Part shown: in pieces, positions 1 to 8,669 of the stretch
How the letters are laid out: every line of letters starts with the position of its first letter
How positions within the stretch are numbered: position 1 is the first letter of the stretch
Source: an uncultured Sutterella sp.
GTDB lineage: Bacteria > Pseudomonadota > Gammaproteobacteria > Burkholderiales > Burkholderiaceae_F
Length of the DNA stretch: 64,000 nucleotides
NCBI GenBank assembly: GCA_949282745.1
Contig: CASDQM010000038.1
Location: 124,001 to 188,000 of the forward strand
Direction: 5' to 3'
Notes under the pieces: model-generated
The model's input: only the letters and a program-made list of their open reading frames with translations
Told to the model about the DNA's origin: nothing
Database searches by the model: none
Program-made: the position numbers and the translations under genes

Positions 1-606
1 TGGTTCAAGGACAACGTCGCGCAGCACTCCGAGAGCGGCGACCACTACCGCACGATGAGCGAGGGCGCCGCCAAGGTGCCCGCGGGCGCCAACGGCGTGC
101 TCTTCCTTCCCTACCTCACGGGCGGCACGGGGGAAGAAAAGGACGCGAGCGGCTGCTTCCTCAACATGACGATGGACGACGATCAGTTCGTCATGTGGCG
201 CGCCGTACTTGAAGCGATCGCCTACGACTACCGCGAACTCGCCGCGGCCTACCGTTCGGCGGGCGTCAATCTCGACCGCATCACCGTGACGGAGGGCGGC
301 AGCCGCGACGGGCTTTGGAATCAGATCAAGAGCGACATGCTCGAAGCGACCGTGGTGCGCTACCGCAACGCCGGCGGCGCAGTGCTTACGAACGCGCTCT
401 TCGGCGCCTGGGCCACGAGCGACCGCGCGGGCGACGTCTCTGCGATCGTCGAACTCCTCTCGAAGGCGATCGTCGAGGACGCCGAATACAAGCCCGATCC
501 CGAAACCTCGCGCCTTTATGAAAAGATCGGCGCGATGCGCGCGAAGCTCATCCGCGAGGACATGCGCGAAGCCTTCCGCAACCTCGTCGCGATCCGCGGT
601 CTCTGA
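1..606 (+). CDS. FGGY-family carbohydrate kinase, C-terminal part
   Basis: The reading frame is open from the first base, so the N-terminal half lies outside the window. The visible part is the C-terminal actin-like domain of FGGY sugar kinases, which phosphorylate pentoses, polyols or related sugars with ATP. The segment LPYLTGG followed by a Gly-rich turn, and TEGGSRDGLWNQIKSD (the family's second signature, a glycine-rich stretch then W-x-Q-I-x-x-D), support this. The layout resembles xylulokinase, but the substrate cannot be fixed from this half, so no symbol is given. It ends 5 bp before the downstream GTG start, suggesting co-transcription with the repair gene. Confidence 0.85.
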   Translation, partial: WFKDNVAQHSESGDHYRTMSEGAAKVPAGANGVLFLPYLTGGTGEEKDASGCFLNMTMDDDQFVMWRAVLEAIAYDYRELAAAYRSAGVNLDRITVTEGGSRDGLWNQIKSDMLEATVVRYRNAGGAVLTNALFGAWATSDRAGDVSAIVELLSKAIVEDAEYKPDPETSRLYEKIGAMRAKLIREDMREAFRNLVAIRGL

Positions 607-611
607 GGTCC

Positions 612-1706
612 GTGATGGCGGAGCGCTTTGTCCGAACCGTTCTCGGTCCCTTCCGCCTTGAAGAGGACGCGGGCGCGCTCACGGCGCTCGAACCCGTCGA
701 CCGACTCCCCGAAGGGAAAGCCTTCGGGGGCGCGTCGACGGACCTTCTTTTGACCGCGGAGAAGGCGCTTTGCGCCTATCTCTCGGGGGAAGAGACCGAC
801 TTGTCGTCCCTTCCCCTTCGTCTTCCCGAAGCGTCCTTTGCGCGCAAGGTGCTCGAAGCGATGCGCGCCATTCCGCGCGGCGAAACGAAAACCTACGCCG
901 AAGTGGCCCGCCTCGTCGGACACGAGGGCGCCGCGCGCGCCGTGGGAAGCGTTTGCGCCAAAAACCGGCTTCTCTTCGTTCTTCCCTGCCACCGCATCGT
1001 CCCGACGACGGGCGTCGGACACTATCGGCTCGGAAGCGACGTGAAGCGCCGCCTTCTCGCCCTGGAAAAGGGCGACGCCGACGCGTTTCGTCCGAAGACG
1101 GTCTTCGTCACGTCCGAAGAGGCGATGGCGCATCTCGCCCGCCTCGGCGCGGACTGGGCGCGGCTCGTCGAAGAGACGGGACCGCTCGAGCGGGCGATCA
1201 TCCCCGACCTCTTCGAAGGGCTCGTGCGCTGCTTTACGAGTCAGCAGATCAGCGTGAAGGCGGCCGACGCGATCATGGGGCGGCTTCGCCAAAACTGCGG
1301 ACCGCTCACCCCCGAACACCTGCTTACCCTGGACCTTGAACATCTGCGTGCGCAGGGACTCTCCGCCAACAAGGCGCAGTGGATCCACAGGGCCGCGAAG
1401 CGTTTTGCCGAAGGGGAGTTCGAAAGCGGCCTTCTCCTGCGGCTCGACGACGAAGAGGTCGTCGAAAAGCTCGTCACCTTGGACGGCGTCGGCCGATGGA
1501 CGGCCGAGATGATCACGCTCTTCACCCTCGGGCGCGACGACGTGCTGAGTCTCGGCGACCTCGGCATCTGCCGCGGATTCGAGCGTCTTTACGGACATCC
1601 CCTCTCCAAAGCCGAACTCGAACGCGCCAAGCGCCGCGCGTCGCCCTTCGGAAGCGCCGCGTCGCTTTATCTCTGGCACCTCGCCTCGGGCGGTGGCGTC
1701 GCCTGA
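612..1706 (+). CDS. Fused O6-alkylguanine-DNA methyltransferase / 3-methyladenine DNA glycosylase (Ogt-AlkA fusion)
   Basis: One 364-residue protein joins two DNA alkylation repair activities. Residues 1-155 match Ogt: IPRGETKTYAEVA, then the active-site motif PCHRIVP with acceptor Cys126, then a KRRLLALE end. Residues about 165-360 match HhH-GPD glycosylases of the AlkA type: a helix-hairpin-helix LDGVGRWTAEM (290-300) followed by Asp316 in SLGDLGI, the expected catalytic Asp. The first half would transfer alkyl groups from O6-alkylguanine to Cys126; the second would excise 3-methyladenine-like bases. Start is GTG 612 or ATG 615. Both active sites look intact, so this is a real fusion rather than a frameshift joining two genes. 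Confidence 0.85.
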   Translation: MMAERFVRTVLGPFRLEEDAGALTALEPVDRLPEGKAFGGASTDLLLTAEKALCAYLSGEETDLSSLPLRLPEASFARKVLEAMRAIPRGETKTYAEVARLVGHEGAARAVGSVCAKNRLLFVLPCHRIVPTTGVGHYRLGSDVKRRLLALEKGDADAFRPKTVFVTSEEAMAHLARLGADWARLVEETGPLERAIIPDLFEGLVRCFTSQQISVKAADAIMGRLRQNCGPLTPEHLLTLDLEHLRAQGLSANKAQWIHRAAKRFAEGEFESGLLLRLDDEEVVEKLVTLDGVGRWTAEMITLFTLGRDDVLSLGDLGICRGFERLYGHPLSKAELERAKRRASPFGSAASLYLWHLASGGGVA

Positions 1707-1795
1707 CGTCCGTCCGAAATTCTTCTTCCCCGGTCGATAGAGCGGGCGCAAGGACGTAGAATTGCGTTCTTTTCCCGACATTCGACGAGATTTCC

Positions 1796-3076
1796 ATGAC
1801 CGACGCTCCGTCCCGCACGTACGCTTCTCCCCGCCGCAGTCCCGCGCCCTACGAAATCATGGCGCCCGCAGGAAGCTGGGAGTCCCTCTCGGCCGCCCTG
1901 CAGGCGGGGGCCGACGCGGTCTATTTCGGCGTGGAGTCGCTCAACATGCGCTCGCTCGCCGCCAAGACCTTCACGCTCGACGACCTTCCCGAAATCGTGG
2001 GGCGCTCGCGCGAGGCGGGTGTTCGAACCTACCTCACCGTTAACACGGTCCTCTACGACGAGGACCTCCCGCTCATGCGGGCCATACTCGACCGCGCCAA
2101 GGCCGAGGGCGTCTCCGCCGTCATTCTCTCCGACGCCGCGGCTCTCTCGTACGCCCGCGCGATCGGGCTCGAGGCGCATCTCTCGACGCAGCTCAACATC
2201 TCGAACGTCGAAGCTCTTTGCTTTTACGCGCAGTTCGCCGACGTCTTCGTTCCCGCCCGAGAACTCCGGCTCGAACAAATCGCCGCGATTGCCGAAGCGA
2301 TCCGCCGCGAGGGCATCACGGGTCCCTCGGGCCAGCCCGTGCAGATCGAAGCCTTCTGTCACGGAGCGCTCTGCATGGCGGTTTCGGGAAAGTGTCACTT
2401 GAGCACCCACACGCGCGGCAAAAGCGCGAACCGGGGCGAGTGTCTGCAGAACTGCCGCCGCACCTATCGGCTCGTCGACGCCGAGCGCGGGATCGAAATC
2501 GACGTGGTAGGGCAGCGCTTTCTTTCGCCCAAGGACCTGAAGACGATCGGCTTCATGGACCGCATGGTGGCCTCGGGCGTCACGGTCTTCAAGATCGAAG
2601 GCCGCGCCCGCGGTCCCGAATACGTCCGCACGACGGTGGAGTGCTATCGAGAGGCGCTCGACGCCGTGCTCGAAGGCCGCTGGACGGAAGCGATGCGCAC
2701 CGCCTGGGACGAGCGCCTCGCGCGCGTCTTCAACCGAGGCTTCTGGGACGGCTGGTACCTCGGCGCCGAGACGATGGAGACGACGAAGGACTACGGTTCG
2801 AGCGCCACGGAAAAGAAGGTCTACGTCGGAAAGTGTCTCAACTACTTCGCCAAATCCGGGATCGGACACTTCCGGCTCGAGGCGGGAAGTCTTCGCAAGG
2901 GCGACCGCTATCTCGTCACGGGCCCCACGACGGGCGCCGTCATCGGAACGGTCGAAGCGATGCGCGTGAACGAAGTCGAGGCGGAGAACGCCGATAAGGG
3001 CGCGGAAGTGACCTTCCGCGTTCCCGAGCGCATCCGCGAGCACGATCGGCTCTACCGGCTCGATTCGGCCGTCTGA
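1796..3076 (+). CDS. U32 family protein, TrhP/YegQ-like (tRNA hydroxylation)
   Basis: A 426-residue U32 family protein, annotated historically as a collagenase-like peptidase. It starts the conserved region at MAPAGSWESLSAALQAGADA and carries the U32 signature E-x-F-C-H-G-A-L-C-x4-G-x-C-x-L-S near residues 185-203, then CLQNCRR. The cysteine-rich signature and overall length resemble E. coli YegQ (TrhP), which takes part in prephenate-dependent 5-hydroxyuridine formation at tRNA position 34. U32 members also include RlhA and UbiU/V, so the exact target is inference. It stands alone, 90 bp after the repair fusion, and ends at a bidirectional terminator shared with the convergent ppiD. Confidence 0.8.
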   Translation: MTDAPSRTYASPRRSPAPYEIMAPAGSWESLSAALQAGADAVYFGVESLNMRSLAAKTFTLDDLPEIVGRSREAGVRTYLTVNTVLYDEDLPLMRAILDRAKAEGVSAVILSDAAALSYARAIGLEAHLSTQLNISNVEALCFYAQFADVFVPARELRLEQIAAIAEAIRREGITGPSGQPVQIEAFCHGALCMAVSGKCHLSTHTRGKSANRGECLQNCRRTYRLVDAERGIEIDVVGQRFLSPKDLKTIGFMDRMVASGVTVFKIEGRARGPEYVRTTVECYREALDAVLEGRWTEAMRTAWDERLARVFNRGFWDGWYLGAETMETTKDYGSSATEKKVYVGKCLNYFAKSGIGHFRLEAGSLRKGDRYLVTGPTTGAVIGTVEAMRVNEVEAENADKGAEVTFRVPERIREHDRLYRLDSAV

Positions 3077-3100
3077 CGTTTTTCCGACCGGGAAAAAATG

Positions 3101-3137
3101 AAGGGAGAAGCGTTTTGATCGCTTCTCCCTTGTTTTT
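3101..3137. terminator. Bidirectional rho-independent terminator
   Basis: A 12-bp perfect stem (3101-3112 with 3120-3131), loop TTTTGAT, is followed by GTTTTT on the plus strand and by a T-rich tract on the minus strand. It sits between the convergent U32 gene and ppiD and would serve both. Confidence 0.85.
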
Positions 3138-3156
3138 GGAGGCTCGCCAAGAACTC

Positions 3157-5058
3157 TTACGGTTCCTGATCCTTCTTCCCTTCGATGAAGTCGGGACGCA
3201 GGATTTCGCTCTTCATCACCACCTTCAGAGCGGAGAGATAGGCGCGGCGGTCGGCTTCGCCGTAGATCGCGGCGATTTCACGACGGAGCGCTTCGATTTC
3301 CTCGGGCTTCGACTCCGGCATGCGGCGTTCGGCCACGTAGCCGATGATGTAGGCGCCGCCCGGAACGGCCGTGCCCGTAAAGGTCGGCAGCTGCTGCGAG
3401 GGAATCGCGATTTCGCGGTTGACGAGGGCTTCAGGCTGGCCCTTCGGGTTCTGACGCGAAACCCAGACGGGTTCCGAGAAACCGTCGAGCGACTTCGACT
3501 CGAGCACTTCGGCGAGCTTCTTTTCCCCTTCGGCCTTCGCCATGGCGGCGGCCTTTTCGGTCTTGATCGTTTCGACGATGCGGACCTTCACCGCGTCAAG
3601 CGGCTGCAGGGCGGTCGGGTAGTGTTCGACGACGCGGGCGGAAACGAGCGTGTTCGACGCGACTTCCACGGCGGAGGTGTTGCGCTTTTCACTCAGCGCT
3701 TCTTCGCCGAAGAGGTGTTCGACGACGCGTTCGTTGATCACGCGCTTGAGAGCCGGATCTTCGACGCCTTCGCGCGTCACGTTTTCGGCCGTTTCGATCT
3801 TGAGGCCGAACTTTTCGGCGACGGGCGCGAGCGTGTCGGACTGTTCGTAGACCAGGTTCGTGAATTCGTCGGCGGCTTCGGAGAAGGCGCGGATCGCCAT
3901 CTGTTCGACGTATTCGCGCTCGATTTCGCCGCGGACTTCTTCGAACTTCTTGACGTGCTGATCGCGCACGTCCGTCACGTAGATGATGTGGTAGCCGAAT
4001 TCGGATTCGACCGGGCCGACGATGTCGCCCTTCTTGGCGGCGAAGACGGCGTCTTCAAAGGGCTTCACCATGACGCCGCGGCCGAAGTAGGAGAGATCGC
4101 CCCCGTCGTTGGCGGAACCCGTGTCGACGGAGTTGGCCTTGGCGAGTTCGCCGAACTTCGAAGGATCGGCCTTGGCTTCGGCGACGAGCGCTTCGGCCTT
4201 CTTCAGAGCGGCGGCCTTGTCGTCGCCGAACTCAAGAAGAATGTGGCTCGCGCGGCGTTCTTCCGGAACCGACCAGCGGTTCTGGTTCTGTTCGTAGAAG
4301 ACCTTGACTTCCTCTTCGTTGGGCTTGATGTCCTTCTTGAAGTCTTCGGGCGAGAGAACGACGTACTCGATCTTGAGGTGTTCGGGCGAGTAGAAGTCGT
4401 TTTCGTGCGACTTGTAGTAGGCGGCGACCTCTTCGTCCGAGGCCTTCGCTTCGTCGTAGTAGTCGCCCACGTTGAAGATCATCGTGCGGACCTGGCGTTC
4501 TTCGGCGAGGATGTCGTGCAGATCCTGAGCGAGGGCCTTGGGCGCGGGATGGGTCGCCGAGACGCCCGAGATGAGCGTGTTCTTGGCGAGGTCCTGACGG
4601 AGTTCGTAGACGAACTGCTCGTCGCTCTTGCCCTGGCTGCGCAGGAAGTTTTCATAGAGTTCGGGCGAGAACTGGCCGTTTTCCTTGAGGGCGTCGGCGT
4701 TCTTCACGAGGGCGATCGCTTCGGCTTCCGAAACCGTCACCCATTCCTTCGCAACCGTCTGCGCCACGGCCGAGTCGTCCATCATGGACTGCAGAATGGC
4801 GGCGCGGGCTTCGGCGTTGTCGAGCATGTTCGGACGGAAGGCTTCGCCCAACTGCTGCCGCAGGTTCTGCAGCTGCTGACGCTGCGCCATGTCGAACTGC
4901 TCGGGCAGGATGGGAACCTCTCCCACGCGGGCGATCGCGTTGTCGTCGGTCGACATGCGGCTGTAGCTGTAAATGCCGGTGACGACAAAACTAGGAATAA
5001 TGAGCACCATGGCGATGAACATCAGCCAGCGCTTGTGCGTACGGAATGCCTGAAGCAT
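3157..5058 (-). CDS. ppiD: Peptidyl-prolyl isomerase PpiD, periplasmic folding chaperone
   Basis: This 633-residue protein has a short cytoplasmic N-terminus, one membrane anchor (about residues 11-31), then a SurA-like chaperone region and a parvulin-type PpiC rotamase domain at about 268-365 (starts RRASHILLEF, ends FGYHIIYVTDV). Length and layout match PpiD, which sits at the SecYEG exit and helps fold newly exported proteins. It follows four tRNA genes on the same strand but is separated from them by a strong terminator, so it should have its own promoter in the 5059-5313 gap; a TAAAAT -10-like box (complement 5187-5192) is there without a convincing -35. Confidence 0.93.
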   Translation of the reverse strand: MLQAFRTHKRWLMFIAMVLIIPSFVVTGIYSYSRMSTDDNAIARVGEVPILPEQFDMAQRQQLQNLRQQLGEAFRPNMLDNAEARAAILQSMMDDSAVAQTVAKEWVTVSEAEAIALVKNADALKENGQFSPELYENFLRSQGKSDEQFVYELRQDLAKNTLISGVSATHPAPKALAQDLHDILAEERQVRTMIFNVGDYYDEAKASDEEVAAYYKSHENDFYSPEHLKIEYVVLSPEDFKKDIKPNEEEVKVFYEQNQNRWSVPEERRASHILLEFGDDKAAALKKAEALVAEAKADPSKFGELAKANSVDTGSANDGGDLSYFGRGVMVKPFEDAVFAAKKGDIVGPVESEFGYHIIYVTDVRDQHVKKFEEVRGEIEREYVEQMAIRAFSEAADEFTNLVYEQSDTLAPVAEKFGLKIETAENVTREGVEDPALKRVINERVVEHLFGEEALSEKRNTSAVEVASNTLVSARVVEHYPTALQPLDAVKVRIVETIKTEKAAAMAKAEGEKKLAEVLESKSLDGFSEPVWVSRQNPKGQPEALVNREIAIPSQQLPTFTGTAVPGGAYIIGYVAERRMPESKPEEIEALRREIAAIYGEADRRAYLSALKVVMKSEILRPDFIEGKKDQEP

Positions 5059-5313
5059 GAAACTTCCCTTTTGAGAATCCGGTCGTTGTGACGTGTCCCG
5101 CGGTCCTCACAAACGGACCGAAGGACGGACGGCCGTCGACAAGACGGTCGTCTGCGCGGGAAAAAAGTCCGCGCGCGAAAGCGTCTATTTTAGCGGAAAT
5201 CGCCCGCCTCATTCGGCGGATTTCCCGAAGCCGCGTGCGGCGCAACAGACGCATACAAATCGAGCCGGACTTCGGACGTCTTTTCCGAAAAACCCGGCTC
5301 CGGCGTGCGGATA

Positions 5314-5344
5314 CAAAAAAAGGGACCTTCTTGCGAAGAACCCT
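5314..5344 (-). terminator. Terminator of the tRNA-Val/tRNA-Asp unit
   Basis: Read on the minus strand: AGGG-CTTC stem, GCAA loop, GAAG-CCCT return with a small internal mismatch, then seven T. It lies just downstream of the last tRNA-Asp and before ppiD. Confidence 0.85.
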
Positions 5345-5362
5345 CTCTTTCCCGTATGCAAA

Positions 5363-5439
5363 TGGCGGAGTGGACGGGACTCGAACCCGCGACCCCCGGC
5401 GTGACAGGCCGGTATTCTAACCAACTGAACTACCACTCC
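5363..5439 (-). tRNA. tRNA-Asp(GTC), copy 3 in transcript order
   Basis: A 77-nt gene with 7-bp acceptor stem GGAGTGG/CCACTCC, T-arm GGTTCGAGTCC, anticodon loop CTGTCAC with anticodon GTC, and an encoded CCA end. Its mature sequence appears identical to the two copies at 5476 and 5593. Confidence 0.97.
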
Positions 5440-5475
5440 ACGGCATGCAAACGAATTGTCGGCGACTTGCTGCGT

Positions 5476-5552
5476 TGGCGGAGTGGACGGGACTCGAACC
5501 CGCGACCCCCGGCGTGACAGGCCGGTATTCTAACCAACTGAACTACCACTCC
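5476..5552 (-). tRNA. tRNA-Asp(GTC), copy 2 in transcript order
   Basis: A 77-nt gene with the same mature sequence as its neighbours, anticodon GTC and encoded CCA. The spacers on either side (36 and 40 bp) differ in sequence, so only the tRNA itself is conserved. Confidence 0.97.
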
Positions 5553-5592
5553 ACACAAGTGCCTTGGCCTTCGCGTCGACGTTTTGAGCAGT

Positions 5593-5669
5593 TGGCGGAG
5601 TGGACGGGACTCGAACCCGCGACCCCCGGCGTGACAGGCCGGTATTCTAACCAACTGAACTACCACTCC
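5593..5669 (-). tRNA. tRNA-Asp(GTC), copy 1 in transcript order
   Basis: A 77-nt gene, anticodon GTC, encoded CCA. It is the first Asp copy after tRNA-Val; the 106-bp gap between them contains a T-rich stretch but no clear hairpin, so all four tRNAs are probably one transcript. Confidence 0.97.
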
Positions 5670-5775
5670 GTTCTTTCAAACCGTCTGGCGTTTCAGCCTA
5701 GGAGGCGTATTATCTCAATTTCTTGTCTTTTTGTCAAGAGTCTCTGTTCAAAAAACTTGAAAAAAGTCGAGAAAC

Positions 5776-5851
5776 TGGTGGATGCTGAGAGTCTCGAACT
5801 CCCGACCTACGCCTTGTAAGGGCGCCGCTCTACCAACTGAGCTAAGCATCC
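5776..5851 (-). tRNA. tRNA-Val(TAC)
   Basis: A 76-nt gene with acceptor GGATGCT/AGCATCC, D-arm AGCTCAGTTGGTAGAGC, anticodon loop CTTACAA (anticodon TAC) and encoded CCA. It heads the four-tRNA unit. A TACAAT -10 box (complement 5894-5899) about 42 bp upstream, inside CTGTACAATTCG, is the likely promoter; the same CTGTACAATTCG occurs upstream of tRNA-Leu at 13191. Confidence 0.97.
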
Positions 5852-6038
5852 GTACGTCTCCGTCTCCCCGCTCCGAAAAGCGGGAAGTCACGAATTGTAC
5901 AGGAAATTTCGGGCGTGTGGGGCGGCGGGAGAAAATTTTTCCGACGCCGTCCTCACCGCCCCCCGCCCGGTCGCTTTCGACGCCCGATGAACGCGCTCGC
6001 CCGAGACGGCGCAGACCGGGAAAACGCCCGTCCCAAGC

Positions 6039-6070
6039 GCACAAAACCCGCCTTGCGGGCGGGTTTTGCG
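6039..6070. terminator. Terminator downstream of lon
   Basis: CAAAACCCGCC, a short loop, then GGGCGGGTTTTG form a strong inverted repeat that ends in four T on either strand. It follows the lon stop codon. Confidence 0.8.
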
Positions 6071-6093
6071 CGTATCCGGAGTCAAACGGATTT

Positions 6094-8565
6094 TCAAGAA
6101 ACCGTAACCGACGAGGCCGAGGTCTTCGGGTTCGCGTCGGAGAGCTTCATCGCCGCTTCCTCTTCGGTCAGGGGCTTGGGAAGCTCCACGAGCGCGTGCG
6201 CGAGGACTTCGTCGATCGTGTGGACCGCGACGATGTCGAGCGCGTGGCGCACGTTTTCCGGAATCTCTTCGAGATCCTTCAGGTTGTCGGCCGGGATCAG
6301 GACCTTCTTGACGCCGCCGCGAAGGGCCGCGAGAAGCTTTTCCTTGAGGCCGCCGATTTCGAGGACTTCGCCGCGCAGGGTGATTTCCCCCGTCATCGCG
6401 ACGTCCGAGCGCACGGGAATGCCCGTGAGCGCCGAGACCATGGCGGTCGTGATCGCGCCGCCCGCCGACGGACCGTCCTTCGGGGTCGCGCCTTCGGGGA
6501 AGTGGATGTGCCAGTCGGTCGTCGAGAAGATCTCGTGGCGGATGCCGAGCTTGGCCGCGCGGCTGCGCACGACCGAGCGGGCGGCTTCGACGGATTCCTT
6601 CATCACGTCGCCGAGCGACCCCGTGCGCTGCACGGCGCCCTTGCCCGGGAACTGCAGGGCTTCGATCGTGAGGATGTCGCCGCCCACTTCCGTCCAGGCG
6701 AGGCCGTTGACGATACCCACGCGCGGAGACTTCTGCGCGTAGGTGATCGAGAAGCGGCGCACGCCGAGGAAGTCGTGAAGGTTCTTCGCGTTCACCGTCT
6801 GGCGCTTCGGCGCGTCCTCCCCTTCCCCGCGGGTTTCGGCCTTGAGGACGATCTTGCGCAGGATCTTGCCGATCGAGCGCTCGAGACCGCGCACCCCCGC
6901 CTCACGCGTGTAGTAGCGGATGATGTCGCGCACGGCGTCCTCGGTGATGCGCACCTCCTTGTCGGTGACGCCGTTGGCTTCCATCTGCTTGGGAATCAGA
7001 TGGCGCTCGGCGATGTGCACCTTTTCGTCCTCGGTGTAGCCCGAAAGCGAAATCACTTCCATGCGGTCGAGAAGCGGCGCCGGGATGTTGTAGGAGTTCG
7101 AGGTCGCGACGAACATCACCTGCGAGAGGTCGTAGGGAAGTTCCACATAGTGGTCTTCGAAAGTGTTGTTCTGTTCCGGATCGAGCACTTCGAGAAGGGC
7201 CGACGCCGGGTCGCCCCGGAAGTCCGTCTGCATCTTGTCGATTTCGTCGAAGAGGAAGAGCGGATTGCGCACCTTCGCCTTGATGAGGCTCTTGATGACG
7301 CGTCCGGGCATCGCGCCCACGTAGGTGCGGCGGTGACCGCGGATTTCCGCTTCGTCGCGCACGCCGCCCAAGGCCATGCGGACGTATTCGCGTCCCGTGG
7401 CGCGGGCGATGCTGCGGCCGAGCGAGGTCTTGCCGACGCCCGGGGCGCCGACGAAGCAGAGGATCGGAGCCTTCGTCATATTGACGCGGCGCTGCACGGC
7501 GAGGTACTCGAGAATGCGTTCCTTCACCTTTTCGAGGCCCCAGTGGTCGGCGTCGAGCACTTCGCGCGCCTTCTTGAGGTCGGTCGAAATTTCGGTGCGC
7601 TTCGTCCAGGGTACTTCAAAGAGCGTGTCGAGGTAGGAGCGGACGACCGCCGACTCGGAGCTCGAGGGCGGCATCTGATCGAGCTTCTTGGCTTCGTTCT
7701 GGATGCGTTCGCGCACGACTTCGGGGAAATCCTTCCCCTCTTCGTCGAGCTTCTTGAGGTATTCGTCGCTTTCGCGCTGTTCCTCTTCATCGCGGTTGAG
7801 TTCGCGGCGAAGCGCCTTGATCTGCTCGTTGATGAAGTAGTCGCGCTGGTTGCCTTCAATCTGCTGCTTGACGCGCATCTGAATGCGGCTTTCAAGGTCG
7901 CGCAGTTCGTCGTTGACGCGAAGCGCTTCGTAGAAGAACTCGTAGCGCTCCGAGAGCGATTCGCGAGAGAGGAGCTCCATCTGGCGCTCAAGCGGAATCG
8001 TCGTCTGCGAGAGCATCGCGTAGAGGAGCGCTTCGCGGTCCGTCACGCTCACGGGCACGCTCGGTTCATGCAGAGGAGCCGCATGGCGGGCGCCGTTTTG
8101 CGACGTCGCGTGCGAATAGGCCTCCTCCACCTTCGCGACGAGTTCGTCGAAGACGGGACCGAGAAAATCGTCCTTTTCCGGTTCGAACACCTCGGCCGTG
8201 CAGGTGAAGCTCGTCGTCTCGAACTTCACGTCGCGGATGCGGGCGCGCTCGAGACCTTCGACGAGCACCTTGCGCGTGCCGTCGGGGAGTTCAATCACCT
8301 GCGAGACGATGCCGATCACGCCGAGGTCGTAGAGATCCTTCGGTTCGGGCGCCTCGATGTCGGAGTTGCGCTGCGGCACGAAGGCCACGAGGGGATGAGC
8401 GCTCTCGTACGTGCGGTTTACGACCTCAAGCGACGTTTCGCGGGCCATGAACACGGCCGTGTGCGTCTTCGGATACGTGATGACGTCGCGCAGCGCGATG
8501 AGCGGCAACGTCATCGACTTGGCTTCATGAAAGGCCGAAAGCTGCTGAGAAATAGACGGTTTCAA
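6094..8565 (-). CDS. lon: ATP-dependent Lon protease
   Basis: An 823-residue protein with the LonA order: N-terminal substrate domain starting LPLIALRDV, a coiled-coil region, an AAA+ module (Walker A GAPGVGKTS near residue 373, Walker B FLFDEIDKM) and the serine protease domain with the catalytic dyad Ser in PKDGPSAGG (about 700) and Lys in GGLKEKLLA (about 741). It degrades misfolded and regulatory proteins in the cytoplasm. I prefer TTG at 8565 because AAGGA lies 7 nt upstream; a TTG at 8580 would add five residues, and a later ATG (MTLPLIALRD) is also possible. A sigma-32-like promoter lies about 40 bp upstream. Last gene of the tig-clpP-clpX-lon block. Confidence 0.95.
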   Translation of the reverse strand: MKPSISQQLSAFHEAKSMTLPLIALRDVITYPKTHTAVFMARETSLEVVNRTYESAHPLVAFVPQRNSDIEAPEPKDLYDLGVIGIVSQVIELPDGTRKVLVEGLERARIRDVKFETTSFTCTAEVFEPEKDDFLGPVFDELVAKVEEAYSHATSQNGARHAAPLHEPSVPVSVTDREALLYAMLSQTTIPLERQMELLSRESLSERYEFFYEALRVNDELRDLESRIQMRVKQQIEGNQRDYFINEQIKALRRELNRDEEEQRESDEYLKKLDEEGKDFPEVVRERIQNEAKKLDQMPPSSSESAVVRSYLDTLFEVPWTKRTEISTDLKKAREVLDADHWGLEKVKERILEYLAVQRRVNMTKAPILCFVGAPGVGKTSLGRSIARATGREYVRMALGGVRDEAEIRGHRRTYVGAMPGRVIKSLIKAKVRNPLFLFDEIDKMQTDFRGDPASALLEVLDPEQNNTFEDHYVELPYDLSQVMFVATSNSYNIPAPLLDRMEVISLSGYTEDEKVHIAERHLIPKQMEANGVTDKEVRITEDAVRDIIRYYTREAGVRGLERSIGKILRKIVLKAETRGEGEDAPKRQTVNAKNLHDFLGVRRFSITYAQKSPRVGIVNGLAWTEVGGDILTIEALQFPGKGAVQRTGSLGDVMKESVEAARSVVRSRAAKLGIRHEIFSTTDWHIHFPEGATPKDGPSAGGAITTAMVSALTGIPVRSDVAMTGEITLRGEVLEIGGLKEKLLAALRGGVKKVLIPADNLKDLEEIPENVRHALDIVAVHTIDEVLAHALVELPKPLTEEEAAMKLSDANPKTSASSVTVS

Positions 8566-8606
8566 ATTGTTTTCCTTCAAACGGAGGGATATACCTGGTT
8601 CTTCCT

Positions 8607-8634
8607 ATATGGGGGCGTTCTTCGGGAAAACAAG
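8607..8634 (-). promoter_or_regulatory. Candidate sigma-32 (heat-shock) promoter of lon
   Basis: On the minus strand CTTGTTT (complement 8628-8634), a 13-bp spacer and CCCCATAT (complement 8607-8614) fit the heat-shock consensus CTTGAAA-N11-16-CCCCATnT; the -10 match is complete, the -35 partial. Lon is a known heat-shock gene in proteobacteria. The predicted start lies roughly 35 nt before the TTG start. Confidence 0.6.
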
Positions 8635-8669
8635 GAGGACGTCCGAAAGAAACGGCCCTCCGAGTTCTC

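Noticed and set aside
5363-5669. Regular direct repeats with ~40-bp spacers that look like a CRISPR array
   Set aside because: Each repeat folds as a complete tRNA-Asp with anticodon GTC and CCA; spacing is irregular and there are only three.
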